64,000 nucleotides of DNA, taken from assembly GCF_025642785.1 (NCBI RefSeq), contig NZ_JANZKU010000013.1:1-64000 (forward strand). The letters are read 5' to 3'. Below, piece by piece: positions 17,457 to 26,833 of this stretch; position 1 is the first letter of the stretch, and each line of letters opens with the position of its first letter. Source of the stretch: Pseudomonas sp. RIT-PI-AD. Lineage in GTDB: Bacteria; Pseudomonadota; Gammaproteobacteria; Pseudomonadales; Pseudomonadaceae. The translations under genes and the position numbers were made by a program. The notes under the pieces were generated by a model that had not been told where the DNA came from, made no database searches, and saw only the letters and a program-made list of their open reading frames with translations.

Positions 17457-18179
17457 TCAGGGGTACTGCTGGACCGTGCCCGGTTGCGCCGTGCCGGGCT
17501 GTTGCTGGACCTGCGCGCCTGGCAGCGGCCGCAGGTTGACCTCCACCCGACGATTCTGCGCGCGACCGCCCTCGTTGGCGTTGCTTGCCACCGGCTGGTC
17601 CGGACCCATGCCACGGGTGGTCACCCGTTGTGGGTTGACGCCCTGGGCGAGCAGGTAGTTGGCCACGCTCTGCGCGCGGCGCTGCGACAGGTCCATGTTG
17701 TGGGCGTGGGAACCGGTGCTGTCGGTATGGCCGACGATCTCGATGCTGTTCTGGTCGAACTGCTTGAACGAGGTCGCCAGGTTGTTCAGCGGCGTATAGA
17801 AGTTGCTGGCGATGTCCGAGGAGTCGGTGGCGAAGGTGATGTTGCCGGGCATGATCAACTGGATGTTGTCGCCCTGGCGCTGCACCTGGACGCCGGTGCC
17901 CTCCATGCTCTTGCGCAGCTCCGCTTCCTGGCGGTCGGCGTAGTAGCCGTAGCCCGCGCCCGCCGCGCCGGCCACCGCGGCGCCGATCAGCGCGCCCTTG
18001 CCACGGTGGTTGTGATCGATGGCGGCGCCGGCGACGGCGCCGGCCAGCGCGCCCAGGCCGCCGTAGGTGGCGGTCTTGTTACCGCCGCCGCCCTGGTTCT
18101 CGTAAGGGTTGTTGGACGCGCAGCCGGCCAGCAGCGCGAGGGTGGTAGCGGCGATGATCGAGCGACTCAGCATTGGCAT
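17457..18179 (-). CDS. OmpA-family outer-membrane lipoprotein
   Basis: 240 residues. A lipoprotein signal ends in LALLAGC (Cys ~20). A Gly/Ala-rich, glycine-zipper-like segment follows (~40-80), then an OmpA-like peptidoglycan-binding domain (~105-220) with FATDSSDI, the IEVGHTDSTG-type element IVGHTDSTGSH, LSQRRAQSVANYL and NRRVEVNL. The tail is Gln/Pro/Gly-rich (QVQQQPGTAQPGT). It anchors the outer membrane to peptidoglycan. The start at 18179 gives a clean lipoprotein signal; an ATG 6 bp further in is also possible. It resembles what I recall as PA0833. Confidence 0.93.
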   Translation of the reverse strand: MPMLSRSIIAATTLALLAGCASNNPYENQGGGGNKTATYGGLGALAGAVAGAAIDHNHRGKGALIGAAVAGAAGAGYGYYADRQEAELRKSMEGTGVQVQRQGDNIQLIMPGNITFATDSSDIASNFYTPLNNLATSFKQFDQNSIEIVGHTDSTGSHAHNMDLSQRRAQSVANYLLAQGVNPQRVTTRGMGPDQPVASNANEGGRAQNRRVEVNLRPLPGAQVQQQPGTAQPGTVQQYP

Positions 18180-18292
18180 TCGAAAGGCTCCTGGTACAGG
18201 GCGGCCACTTGCGTGGCGATGACCCGGGTTAGAGGGACGGAAATTTCGGAAATTCCCCGAGCCTGGAAAGTCGAGCCGCGCGGGACCGCGGT

Positions 18293-18937
18293 TCAGGCGC
18301 GCACGAAGGGGTTCTCGCGCATTTCGTCGCCCAGGCGCGTGTCCGGGCCATGGCCGGCGACCACGGTGGCGTCCTCGTCCAGGCGATACAGGCGCTGGCG
18401 GATCGAGCGGATCAGCGCGCCCTGGTCGCCACCCCACAGGTCGGTCCGGCCGACCCCGCGGCGGAACAGGGTATCCCCGGCGATCAGCAGCTTGGCCTCG
18501 GGAAACCAGAAGCTCATGGAGCCCGGCGTATGCCCGGGAGTATGCAGCGCCACCCCGCAGCCACAGGCCAGCGCCTCGTCGTCCGCCAGCCACTGGTCGG
18601 GCGCCGGCACCGGCTTGAAGGGCACGCCGAACATCTGGCATTGCATCTCCAGGTTGTCCCAGAGGAAGCGATCCTCCTTATGCAGGTGCAGGGTGGCGCC
18701 GGTCGCCTTCTTCAATTCGCCCGAGGCGAGGAAGTGATCCAGGTGCGCATGGGTATGGATGATCGCCACCAGCTTCAACCCATGGGCCGCCAGCCGCGCC
18801 ACGATCTTCTGATGATCGCCGCCCGGATCGATCACGATGGCGGTCTTGCCGACGGGATCGCCGATCAGCGTGCAATTGCACTGCAAGGGGCCGACGGGAA
18901 AGGTTTCGCGGATGAGCGCGGGTTTCTCGGGTTGCAT
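18293..18937 (-). CDS. Metallo-beta-lactamase-fold hydrolase (glyoxalase II-like)
   Basis: 214 residues. The metal-binding motif THAHLDH is at 62-68 (His61, His63, Asp66, His67), with further ligands in HTPGHTPGS (His), GDTLF (Asp) and VVAGHGPDT (His). This is the short glyoxalase-II/YcbL type, which hydrolyses thioesters such as S-lactoylglutathione; the substrate here is not known. The start at 18937 has GGAACC upstream on the minus strand and gives the usual N-terminus before PVGPLQCNC. The frame extends to 19489 but that part is intergenic or antisense to the carboxypeptidase gene. Confidence 0.9.
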   Translation of the reverse strand: MQPEKPALIRETFPVGPLQCNCTLIGDPVGKTAIVIDPGGDHQKIVARLAAHGLKLVAIIHTHAHLDHFLASGELKKATGATLHLHKEDRFLWDNLEMQCQMFGVPFKPVPAPDQWLADDEALACGCGVALHTPGHTPGSMSFWFPEAKLLIAGDTLFRRGVGRTDLWGGDQGALIRSIRQRLYRLDEDATVVAGHGPDTRLGDEMRENPFVRA

Positions 18938-19252
18938 GGAGGTTCCTTGTGAAGCTGTTTGCCGCAATGCATGCGGTGCCGACTGTTTCGCAGACCGCGC
19001 CGATGGCGCCTGGCCGGGCATAAGGGTGGCCTCCTGGATCGGCACTTTCAATAACCGCGGGGGCGAGAACAGGTGGAGCGGGCGATGAGCTTCGCCTTCG
19101 GGACACTCGATGCCCTTATCATCCCCGGCACAGGCCAGCGGCAGGAGGCCGGTACCCAGCCGATCGCCGCCCTCTGCCGGCTTGCAGCCAGCAGCGGGAG
19201 CCCAGGCGTCATCGGCTCCACTTGCACACCCATCCGCTACGGAGAGCACCGC
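18938..19252. other. Divergent intergenic region, no gene seen
   Basis: 315 bp between the divergent hydrolase and carboxypeptidase genes. It should carry both promoters. I see no convincing -35/-10 pair, operator palindrome or short gene in it. Confidence 0.6.
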
Positions 19253-21169
19253 ATGCACAACGCTTATTCCCGTCGTTTCGCCCTCGCCGCCGGCGCCCTC
19301 GCCTTCATGGGCCTGCCGGCGCTGGCAGACCTGCCCCAGGCGCCCGGCTATGTCGACGATTCGACCGCCCTTCCCGCCGCCAAGGCGCGCATTCTGCCGC
19401 CGATGTTCGAGCAGACGCTGAGCAGCACCCGATTCCTGGTCGGTGCCGACCATCCGCTCGCCACCGTCGCCGAGGCCAGCGACTTCCACCGCACCAGCAC
19501 CTACACGCAGACGCGCGAGTACATGGATAAGCTGGCGGCGGCATCCGAGGGCGCGATCGCCCTGACCTGGATGCCGGAAAAGAGCGGCGAAGGCTATGAC
19601 ATGCTGCTGGCCGTCGCGTCGACCTCAGCGGACAAGAGCGCCGAGGGGTTGAAGGCGTCCGGTAAACCGACGGTTCTGGTCCAGGCCGAGATCCATCCGG
19701 GCGAAGCCAACGGCAAGGACGCGATGTTCATGCTGCTGCGCGACATGACCACCGGCAAGAAGCCGCTGGCGGCGCTCCTGGACAAGATCAACATCCTGTT
19801 CATCCCGACCCTGAACGTCGACGGCGACATGCGCACCAGCGCCTATGGCCGGATCAATCAGAACGGCCCGGACATCACTGGCTGGCGGGTGAATGGCCAA
19901 AATCTGAACCTGAACCGCGACTTCACCAAGCTCGACAGCGCCGAAATCCGCAACGTCGCCTGGGTGTTCAATCACTACGAGCTCAGCTTTTTCGCCGATA
20001 CCCACTCGACCGATGGCGCCATGTACCCGTACGACAGCTCCTACTGCCACAACGGCGATGGCTGGTCGCCAGCCGCCACGCGCTGGATGGATACGCTGAT
20101 GCAGCCGCGGGTCTACGAGGAGGTGCGGCGCTACGGCCACCAGATCCACGAGTGCATCAGCCTGAACGACAACCAGGACCCGACCCAGGGCTATTACCCG
20201 TACCGCACCGATCTCGCCCGCTTCTCGAACCAGTACGGCGACATCCGCAACGTGCCCTCGGTGCTGATCGAGCAGCACGCGCTGCATCCGTACAGGACTC
20301 AGGTGCTCGGCAACTATGTGATGCTCAAAGCCATGTTCGACTCGATCGGCAGCAATGCCGAATCGCTGAAAACCGCCATTGCCGCGGACCGCGCCAAGGC
20401 GCTGGCCGACGACAGGGTCACCCTGACCTGGAAGCCGGGCACACCCAAGCCGGTGCGTTTCACCACCGGCGCCTACAGCGAAGCGCTGTCGCCGATCACC
20501 GGCCGGAAGACCATCAAGTGGACCAACGAGCCGCTCGAGATGGAGGTGCCGGTCACCGCCAACGACGTGCCGGACCTGAGCGTCGCCCGGCCCGCCGAGT
20601 ACATCGTGCCGGTGCAATGGGGCGAGGTGATCGACCGCTTGCGGGCCCACGGCATCGCCATGAAGACCCTGGACAAGCCGACGCCGATCGAAGTCACCCT
20701 GTACCGCATGGACGACATCGAGCTCGCCGGCGGCTTCGAACCGGACCGGGCGGCCAAGAACCGGATCCCTGGCTATGAAGGCCATCTGCTGGTCAGCGGC
20801 ACCGCCAAGCCGATCAAGCGCCTGCAAACCTTTCCGGCCGGCTCGGCGGTCATCGACGTCCGGCAACCGCTCGGCGTATTGGCCATGGATCTGCTCGAGC
20901 CCGCTAGCCCGGACTCGTTCTGGTCCTGGGGCTTCTTCAACTCGACGCTGGTGGTCGCCGAAGAACCCGAGGAATACGTGATGGAGCCGATGGCGCGGCG
21001 CATGCTGGAGCAGGACCCGAAGCTGAAGGCGGAATTCCAGCACAGGCTGGACACCGACGAAGCCTTCGCCAAGGATGCCGATGCTCGTCTGCAATGGTTC
21101 TATCAACGCACCCCGTTCTACGACGCCAATGCCTATCTGTACCCGGTCGGCCGGGTCGAGCGCCGCTGA
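19253..21169 (+). CDS. Exported M14-family zinc carboxypeptidase
   Basis: 638 residues. A Sec signal peptide (RRFALAAGALAFMGLPALA, cleaved ~25) precedes an M14 domain. The first zinc motif is H148-x2-E151 (EIHPGE), the third ligand His251 lies in DTHSTDG, the substrate-binding element is NLNRDFTK, and the catalytic Glu340 lies in VLIEQHAL. Residues ~400-638 form an extra C-terminal region typical of long bacterial M14 proteins. It likely trims peptides in the periplasm or outside the cell. I chose the ATG at 19253 for its signal peptide and the upstream GGAGAGC; the longer frame from 19073 is intergenic. It has no obvious operon partner. Confidence 0.9.
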   Translation: MHNAYSRRFALAAGALAFMGLPALADLPQAPGYVDDSTALPAAKARILPPMFEQTLSSTRFLVGADHPLATVAEASDFHRTSTYTQTREYMDKLAAASEGAIALTWMPEKSGEGYDMLLAVASTSADKSAEGLKASGKPTVLVQAEIHPGEANGKDAMFMLLRDMTTGKKPLAALLDKINILFIPTLNVDGDMRTSAYGRINQNGPDITGWRVNGQNLNLNRDFTKLDSAEIRNVAWVFNHYELSFFADTHSTDGAMYPYDSSYCHNGDGWSPAATRWMDTLMQPRVYEEVRRYGHQIHECISLNDNQDPTQGYYPYRTDLARFSNQYGDIRNVPSVLIEQHALHPYRTQVLGNYVMLKAMFDSIGSNAESLKTAIAADRAKALADDRVTLTWKPGTPKPVRFTTGAYSEALSPITGRKTIKWTNEPLEMEVPVTANDVPDLSVARPAEYIVPVQWGEVIDRLRAHGIAMKTLDKPTPIEVTLYRMDDIELAGGFEPDRAAKNRIPGYEGHLLVSGTAKPIKRLQTFPAGSAVIDVRQPLGVLAMDLLEPASPDSFWSWGFFNSTLVVAEEPEEYVMEPMARRMLEQDPKLKAEFQHRLDTDEAFAKDADARLQWFYQRTPFYDANAYLYPVGRVERR

Positions 21170-21507
21170 GCCCACCTAGCCGTTCCGCGACATGGATGGC
21201 GTATCCGCGCCGTCCCGTCTTCTCTAGCGGTAGAGCATGCGCCGAGAAGACCGGCTCGCGAGTCCGAGGGAAAGCCCCTCGATCGGCCGGGGCGTTCCCG
21301 GCATTCGCCGGGCAGACACCGCCATGGGGACGCCCGGCGCCCGGGCGTCCCGGTGCCTCGACCGGGGAATGCGCGGCTACCGCGCATCCGAATGCCGCCC
21401 ACCAGGGACTCATCGGCGCAAATGACCTGCGAATTGGCGACTGCGACCTGTGCGCATTCCATTTCTCCCGCCATGCTTCAGGCTTCAGGCACACCGGAGC
21501 CACGCCC
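21170..21507. repeat. 338-bp intergenic region with several hairpins
   Basis: No gene seen. It carries four inverted repeats: GTCTTCTC/GAGAAGAC (21217-21224 and 21244-21251), CCCGGC/GCCGGG (21297-21302 and 21307-21312, loop ATTC), an 11-bp perfect stem GGGACGCCCGG/CCGGGCGTCCC (21327-21337 and 21341-21351, loop CGC), and ATGCGCG/CGCGCAT (21369-21375 and 21381-21387). None has a U-run. They may end the carboxypeptidase transcript or be REP-like repeats. Confidence 0.6.
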
Positions 21508-22338
21508 ATGGCCAGCACCACCCCGCAAGGCTTGTCGATCCGTCCCCGGCACCTGGCATTCGCCCTGCCCGATCCGCTGCCGCGCCACTGGCACGGCGGC
21601 GACGCCTTCAAGACCCACCTGTTCGACGCCATGTCGGTGCTGTTCCCGGATGGCGAGCGCTTTTTCATCGACTCGGTGCGGCAGTTCCGCGAGGCCATCG
21701 AGGACCCGGTGCTGAAGGAGCAGATTCGCGGCTTCATCGGCCAGGAAGGTCATCACAGCCGCGAGCATCTGGCCTACAGCCAGCGCCTGCGCGATCTCGG
21801 CTACGACATCCAGCCGATGGAGGAACGCGCCCGCCGGCGCATCCGCTTCACCCAGACGAAACTCTCGCCGCACCGTCAGCTGGCGGCCACCGTGGCCCTG
21901 GAACACCTCACCGCGATCATGGCCGACGGCCTGCTGAAGAATCCGCGCCACTTGCAAGGCGCCCATCCAGAACTGGTGCGCCTGTGGCGCTGGCATGCGC
22001 TGGAGGAAACCGAACACAAGGCGGTGGCGTTCGACGTCTACACCCAGGTCGGCGGCGACCCTGCCATGCTGCGCCGGGCAATGCTCATGGCCTCCTGGTT
22101 CTTCATGCGCGACACCCTGCGCGGGCTGGTGCACATGCTGCGCCGCGACGGCCTGCTGTGGAAGCCGCGGATCTGGCGCGACGGCCTGCGCTGGATGTGG
22201 GGACGCGGTGGGTTTTTCCGCTCGCTGATCGGCGCCTACCTGGACTTCTTCAAGGCCGGCTTCCATCCCTGGCAGCACGACAACCTGGACCTGCTGGAAC
22301 GCACCCGCCGCGAATTCGACCAGGGCGCCGCGGCCTGA
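21508..22338 (+). CDS. Metal-dependent hydrolase, PF10118-type (ferritin-like helical)
   Basis: 276 residues, mostly helical. Two motif regions carry likely di-metal ligands: FIGQEGHHSREH (Glu/His, ~78-89) and ALEETEHKAVAFDVY (~170-184). These fit the family annotated as predicted metal-dependent hydrolase (PF10118). The reaction is not known. Conserved aromatic and basic residues near the C-terminus (GFFRSLIGAYLDFFKAGFHPW) could sit at the membrane. The start at 21508 is the first ATG giving the family N-terminus (SIRPRHLAF). It converges on the MalT-like regulator gene, 41 bp away. Confidence 0.8.
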   Translation: MASTTPQGLSIRPRHLAFALPDPLPRHWHGGDAFKTHLFDAMSVLFPDGERFFIDSVRQFREAIEDPVLKEQIRGFIGQEGHHSREHLAYSQRLRDLGYDIQPMEERARRRIRFTQTKLSPHRQLAATVALEHLTAIMADGLLKNPRHLQGAHPELVRLWRWHALEETEHKAVAFDVYTQVGGDPAMLRRAMLMASWFFMRDTLRGLVHMLRRDGLLWKPRIWRDGLRWMWGRGGFFRSLIGAYLDFFKAGFHPWQHDNLDLLERTRREFDQGAAA

Positions 22339-22379
22339 CCGTCGCCGCGCGACACGAACCGGGTTCGCCGGCGCGCCGG

Positions 22380-25130
22380 TCAGGACAGCAGGCCGAGCGC
22401 CTTGGCCCGCGCCACCGCCTGGGTCCGCCGCTCGACGCCGAGCTTGCTGTTGATGTGCCGGGCGTGGGTCTTCACGGTATGCAGGGAAATGAACAGCCGC
22501 TCGCTGATTTCCTGGTTCGAGCACCCTTGGGCGATCCATTGAAGCACCGCCAGCTCGCGGCCGCTGAGAGGCTCGGCGAGGGTGGCTTCCGCGGCCGACT
22601 CCGCGCGCGGCGGCTCCGGCAGCAACGCCAGCAATTCCCCACGCACCCCGGCGCGGGCGGCGCAGGCCGGCGGTGTCGTCGCCAGCTCGCGCAACCAGCC
22701 GGGCTCTTGGCGCAGCAAGGCTTCGAAGGGCAGCAGCGCACCGCCACCGCTCGCGTCGAGGGCCGCGAGCGCCTGCTCGCGCGCCTCCGCCTGGCGCCCG
22801 GCACGGTACAGCAGCAGGGCCAGTTGCGCGTGCGCGGTCAGCATCGGCACCTGGCCGCCACGGTTGGCGGCGCGCTGGGCCAGGGCGCGCAGCCGGCTTT
22901 CGGCCTCGGCCCCATCGCCTTGCCGACGCGCCAGGGCGGCACGTTGCAGGTCGATGTACAGGGGCAGTTGCGGATGGCTCTCGGGGGCCGCGGCGGGCTG
23001 GTCGCCGCCGTAGGTCTCCGCCAGGCGGCCCAGCCAGACCCCGGCCAGTTCCAGTTGTCCCTGGGCCTGCCAGAGTTCGCATTTGCACAGGGTGACCATC
23101 GCCAGGTAGTAGATCGGCGGCACGTCCCAGATGTGCATCAGCCGCTCGGCCTCGGCGAGCAGGGCGAACGCGGTGCGGAAGTGACCCAGCCGCCCCTCCA
23201 GCCCGGCCAGCACGCAGGAGCCGATCAGCAGGCTGGCGTCGCGGCAGGCGCGCGCCTCGGCGATGCCCGCCTGCAACAGCGCCCGCGCCGCCTCGGGCTG
23301 CAACCGCAGCGCATGCAGGTAGCCGTCGTACATGGTCAGGCGCGCGCGCACCGCGTAGAAACGCTGCGCCGGCAGGCCGCGTAGCCGCGCCAGGCCCTCG
23401 CGCACCTCGTCCAGCGCCCGGTGCACCTCGCCACGGGCCTGCAATACACGGCTGCGGTCATACAGGCTCAAAGCCTCGAACAGCGGGTTGCCGACCCGTT
23501 GCGCCAGCTCCATCGCCTCGCGATTGAGGCCGCGGGCGCGCCACAGGTCGCCGTTGGCCATGGCGATGTTGGCCAGGGTGGACAGGCACAGCAGGCGCTG
23601 GCCGAAGCGCTCGCAGGGCAGCACGCCGAGCGCTTCGCCGCAAAAGGACTCGGCCCGCGCCAGGTCGCCCCGGCCCCGGGCGATCACTCCGCTCAGGGCC
23701 ATCCATTGCGCCAGCAGGCCACGCTGCGCATGAGCGCTCGGCGCCGGCAGGAAACGCGACAGGCGGCCGCTGAGCTCCTCGGCGGCGTCCAGTTGGCAGG
23801 CCAGGGCCAGCGCCCAGCCGTAGAGCATGATCAACTGCGGGGTGCTGGCCAGCAGGCTGTCGGGCAGGTCGCGCTTCCAGCGCAGCAGCATGGCCACGTT
23901 CTGTTCGGCCAGCAGCTGCTCCTCGGAGAGGTTCTGCACCAAGCTGGCGGCGACGTCCGGCCGGCCGGCGCGCAGGGCGTACTCCACCGCCTCGTCCAGC
24001 AGGCCCTGGGCGCTGAACCAGCGGCAGGCGCGCAGGTGCAGGCTCGCCTGGGGCTGCGCCAGGGCCACCGCCGGGCGTGCGCGCAGCAGATCGGAGAACA
24101 GATGGTGGTAGCGGAACCACTGGCCCTGCTCGTCCAGCGGCACCAGGAATACCTGGTGCGCTTGCAGGTAGCGCAGGATCGCCGCGCTGTCGTGGGCGTC
24201 GCGCACGCTGTCGCAGAGTTCGCCGCAGAAACGCTCCAGGGCGGCGGTTTCGTAGAGAAAGCCCTGGACCTCGGCCGGCTGGCGCTCGATCACCTCTTCC
24301 AGCAGGTAGTCGCGAATCAACCCTTCGGCGCCGTTGAGTTCGCGGGCCAGGCCTTCCGGGTCGGGCGCGTCCTGGCTGGCCAGCAGCCACAGGCGCAGGC
24401 CGGCGACCCAACCCTCGCTGCGCCGCAGCAGGCGCTCCTGACTCTCGCGGCTCAGTTGCGCGCCCTGGCCCTGCAGCAAGGCCGCGCTTTCCTCGGCGGT
24501 CAGGCGCAGGTCCTGCTCCGAGAGCTCCAGCAGGTGCCGGCTGAGGCGCAGGCGCGCCAAGTGCCAATCCGGTCGCTGGCGGCTGGTCACCAGCAGGAGC
24601 ATGCCCGCCGGGAGGTGGTTGAGGACGAATTGCAGGCAGCGATCGAGCACCGCGCCCTGGGCCAGGTGGTAATCGTCCAGCACCAGCAGCAGGGGCGCGC
24701 GGGAGTCGAGGCGGTCGGCGAGCTCTTCGAGCAAGCCGTCCAGCCACTCCTCGAAGGCGAAGGGTTGATGGCGCTGGCGCAGCCGCAGCACGGCCAGGGC
24801 GTCCTCGCCGAGCGCTGGGAAGAACTGGCGCAGGCCTTCCAGCAGGCGTTCGAGGAAGCGCCCGGGGTCGTTGTCGCGGGAGGTCAGGCTCAGCCACAGG
24901 CTGCGCCAGTGCCCCGGCAACTCCTCGCAGAATTCGATGGCCAGGGAACTCTTGCCGAAGCCCGCCGGCGCGCTGACCAGCAGCAAACGGCCCTCCACGC
25001 CCTGGCGCAACCGGGCGCAGAGGCGTGGCCGCGAGACGTGGCCGGCCGGCAGCGGTGGGCGAAAGAAACGGCTGTCGACCGCCGCGGCTTCACCCCTGGC
25101 CGGCGGCATCGTGCACGATGGGTCGGTCAT
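22380..25130 (-). CDS. MalT-type (LAL) LuxR-family ATP-dependent regulator
   Basis: 916 residues, typical of large ATP-binding LuxR regulators. The N-terminal NTPase domain has a Walker A at SAPAGFGKSSL (Lys60) and a Walker B at LLLVLDDYHLA. A long TPR-like helical middle follows (~400-840). The C-terminal LuxR helix-turn-helix (~850-916) has LSGRELAVLQWIAQG and SLHTVKTHARHINSKLGV. It activates transcription after ligand and ATP binding. It is next to, and on the same strand as, the DUF1329/DUF1302 genes, and I recall a regulator in this position in PAO1 (PA3921) and P. putida, so it probably controls that cluster. The inducer is unknown. Confidence 0.9.
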   Translation of the reverse strand: MTDPSCTMPPARGEAAAVDSRFFRPPLPAGHVSRPRLCARLRQGVEGRLLLVSAPAGFGKSSLAIEFCEELPGHWRSLWLSLTSRDNDPGRFLERLLEGLRQFFPALGEDALAVLRLRQRHQPFAFEEWLDGLLEELADRLDSRAPLLLVLDDYHLAQGAVLDRCLQFVLNHLPAGMLLLVTSRQRPDWHLARLRLSRHLLELSEQDLRLTAEESAALLQGQGAQLSRESQERLLRRSEGWVAGLRLWLLASQDAPDPEGLARELNGAEGLIRDYLLEEVIERQPAEVQGFLYETAALERFCGELCDSVRDAHDSAAILRYLQAHQVFLVPLDEQGQWFRYHHLFSDLLRARPAVALAQPQASLHLRACRWFSAQGLLDEAVEYALRAGRPDVAASLVQNLSEEQLLAEQNVAMLLRWKRDLPDSLLASTPQLIMLYGWALALACQLDAAEELSGRLSRFLPAPSAHAQRGLLAQWMALSGVIARGRGDLARAESFCGEALGVLPCERFGQRLLCLSTLANIAMANGDLWRARGLNREAMELAQRVGNPLFEALSLYDRSRVLQARGEVHRALDEVREGLARLRGLPAQRFYAVRARLTMYDGYLHALRLQPEAARALLQAGIAEARACRDASLLIGSCVLAGLEGRLGHFRTAFALLAEAERLMHIWDVPPIYYLAMVTLCKCELWQAQGQLELAGVWLGRLAETYGGDQPAAAPESHPQLPLYIDLQRAALARRQGDGAEAESRLRALAQRAANRGGQVPMLTAHAQLALLLYRAGRQAEAREQALAALDASGGGALLPFEALLRQEPGWLRELATTPPACAARAGVRGELLALLPEPPRAESAAEATLAEPLSGRELAVLQWIAQGCSNQEISERLFISLHTVKTHARHINSKLGVERRTQAVARAKALGLLS

Positions 25131-25315
25131 GTCCGCCTCTTGTAGTGTTATTGCGCCAGCGGGCGCGAACGACGAGAGACTAGCGGCTTGGGCGGGGCAT
25201 TAGAAGTGCGCGTGTGCGCGGCGCGCTCGTCGGGCCGGCCGGGAAGGCCCTGGCACGCAGGCGGACGCGGGTTGCGACGGAAGGTCGCGGACGGGCCGAC
25301 GGACGACCCGCGGAC

Positions 25316-25343
25316 AAAAAGAAGCCGGCGCGGGGCCGGCTTC
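25316..25343 (-). terminator. Strong rho-independent terminator after the DUF1329 gene
   Basis: A 9-bp stem, GAAGCCGGC (25321-25329) with GCCGGCTTC (25335-25343), loop GCGGG. On the minus strand it is followed at once by T5 (25316-25320). It lies ~20 bp past the DUF1329 stop. Confidence 0.9.
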
Positions 25344-25362
25344 CGTTACGCGTCGAGGCGCC

Positions 25363-26724
25363 TCAGCGAACGCCCGCCTGGCGCAGGGCCGCCGGGGTGA
25401 AGTCGCTTTCCGAAGCGGAATAGCCGAACTCGTAGGCCTGCTTCTCCTCGTTCTTCATGCCCAGCGCCAGGTAGCGGCCGGACTGCAGGTCGTAGAGGGT
25501 TTCCAGGGTGTACCAGGGGACCTGCTTGTCGTAGTAGTACTGGGAGTGGGCTTCCGCCACGCGCCACAGGTTGTCGCGGCCGTCGTAGTGGTCGATCACC
25601 GCGGCTTGCCAAGTGTCCTCGTCGATGAAGAAGTCACGCTTGGCATAGATGTGCCGCTCGCCGGACTTCAGGGTCGCGGTCACGTGCCAGACGCGGTGCA
25701 GCTCGTAGCGCGCCAGGTCCTGGTTGATGTGGCCGGGCTTGATGATTTCGCTGTACTTCAGGTTCGGCGAATCCAGCTTGTAGCTGTTGTAGGGGATGTA
25801 CAGCTCCTGCTTGCCCACCAGCTTCCAGTCGTAGCGATCCGGCGCGCCGTTGTACATGTCCAGGTTGTCGGAGGTACGCAGGCCGTCGGCCGCGGTGCCC
25901 GGGCCGTCGTAGGAGACCTGGGGCGCACGGCGCACGCGGCGCTGGCCGGCGTTGTAGAGCCAGGCCAGACGCGGTTCCTTGACCTGGTCGAGGGTCTCGT
26001 GGACCAGCAGGACGTTGCCGGCCAGCCGCGAGGGCGCGGTCACCCGCTGCTTGAAGTAGAACAGCACGTTGCTCGGTTTGGCCGGGTCGTAGTCCTTGAG
26101 CTGGTCGCGGAAGACGAATTCGTCCTGGAAGTACACCAGGCTGTAGGAGCCGTTGGGCTGCGGGGTGGCCTGGGTGACCAGCCGGCGCACGCTGCCGCCG
26201 CGGTAGCGGGTGATGTGGTTCCAGATCGCTTCCAGGCCGTTCTGCGGGATCGGGAAGGGGTTGGCGGTGCGGAAATCCTCCAGCCCGTTGCCGCCCTGGA
26301 TCAGCTTGGTGTGGGAGGCGTTGTACTTCGTCGCCTCGATCACGCTGTCCGGCACGCTGGCGCTGCGGTGGCTGGGGTACACCGGCATGCGGAAGGTTTC
26401 CGGATAGCGCTTGAACATCGCCAGTTGGCCGGGACTCAGCTTGGCCTTGTACTGCTCGACGTTCTGCGCGCTGATGGTGAACAGCGGCTTGTCCGCCGCA
26501 TAAGGGTCGGAGAGGAAGCCCTTGGCGTCCACCGTGCCGGCGTTCTTCGGCAGGCCGCCGGTCCACGCGGGGATCGAGCCGTCGGCGTTGCCGGCCTTTT
26601 CCGCGCCCAGGGGGGTCAGGCTGGTGCCGAGGGTGGCCGCCTGCTCCGGCGAGACCGCCGCCATCACACTGCCGGCGAGCAGGGAAAGCGCCAGGGTTTG
26701 CAGCAACATTCTTGTTTTAGTCAT
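25363..26724 (-). CDS. DUF1329 exported protein (LolA/LolB-like fold)
   Basis: 453 residues. A signal peptide (TRMLLQTLALSLLAGSVMAA) leads into a DUF1329 domain over nearly the whole chain. The family is periplasmic with a LolA/B-like lipid-binding fold and is nearly always encoded beside DUF1302, as here (109-bp gap). I infer a role in moving lipids or hydrophobic compounds across the envelope; the cargo is not known. The ATG at 26724 is used. A GTG 6 bp upstream (26730) has better spacing to GAGGAA and may be the true start. A strong terminator follows, so this ends the transcript. It resembles what I recall as PA3922. Confidence 0.88.
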   Translation of the reverse strand: MTKTRMLLQTLALSLLAGSVMAAVSPEQAATLGTSLTPLGAEKAGNADGSIPAWTGGLPKNAGTVDAKGFLSDPYAADKPLFTISAQNVEQYKAKLSPGQLAMFKRYPETFRMPVYPSHRSASVPDSVIEATKYNASHTKLIQGGNGLEDFRTANPFPIPQNGLEAIWNHITRYRGGSVRRLVTQATPQPNGSYSLVYFQDEFVFRDQLKDYDPAKPSNVLFYFKQRVTAPSRLAGNVLLVHETLDQVKEPRLAWLYNAGQRRVRRAPQVSYDGPGTAADGLRTSDNLDMYNGAPDRYDWKLVGKQELYIPYNSYKLDSPNLKYSEIIKPGHINQDLARYELHRVWHVTATLKSGERHIYAKRDFFIDEDTWQAAVIDHYDGRDNLWRVAEAHSQYYYDKQVPWYTLETLYDLQSGRYLALGMKNEEKQAYEFGYSASESDFTPAALRQAGVR

Positions 26725-26833
26725 ATGCACAGTCTTCCTCGAGGGTCCTGCCCGCTCTCGCGGGACGAGGACAAAGGTCGTGATGTTCTTTCCACGCCGG
26801 CCCTGCGATGGGGCCGGTCAGCGGCACTGCTGG

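Noticed and set aside
13681-17658. A 1325-codon open frame on the plus strand
   Set aside because: It is antisense to the hybrid kinase and lipoprotein genes, which have clear domains; the translation is a Gln/His/Arg/Val-rich low-complexity product with no motif.
21217-21390. Integron attC site or transposon end
   Set aside because: No RYYYAAC/GTTRRRY core sites, no integrase or transposase nearby and no target duplication; better described as plain hairpins.
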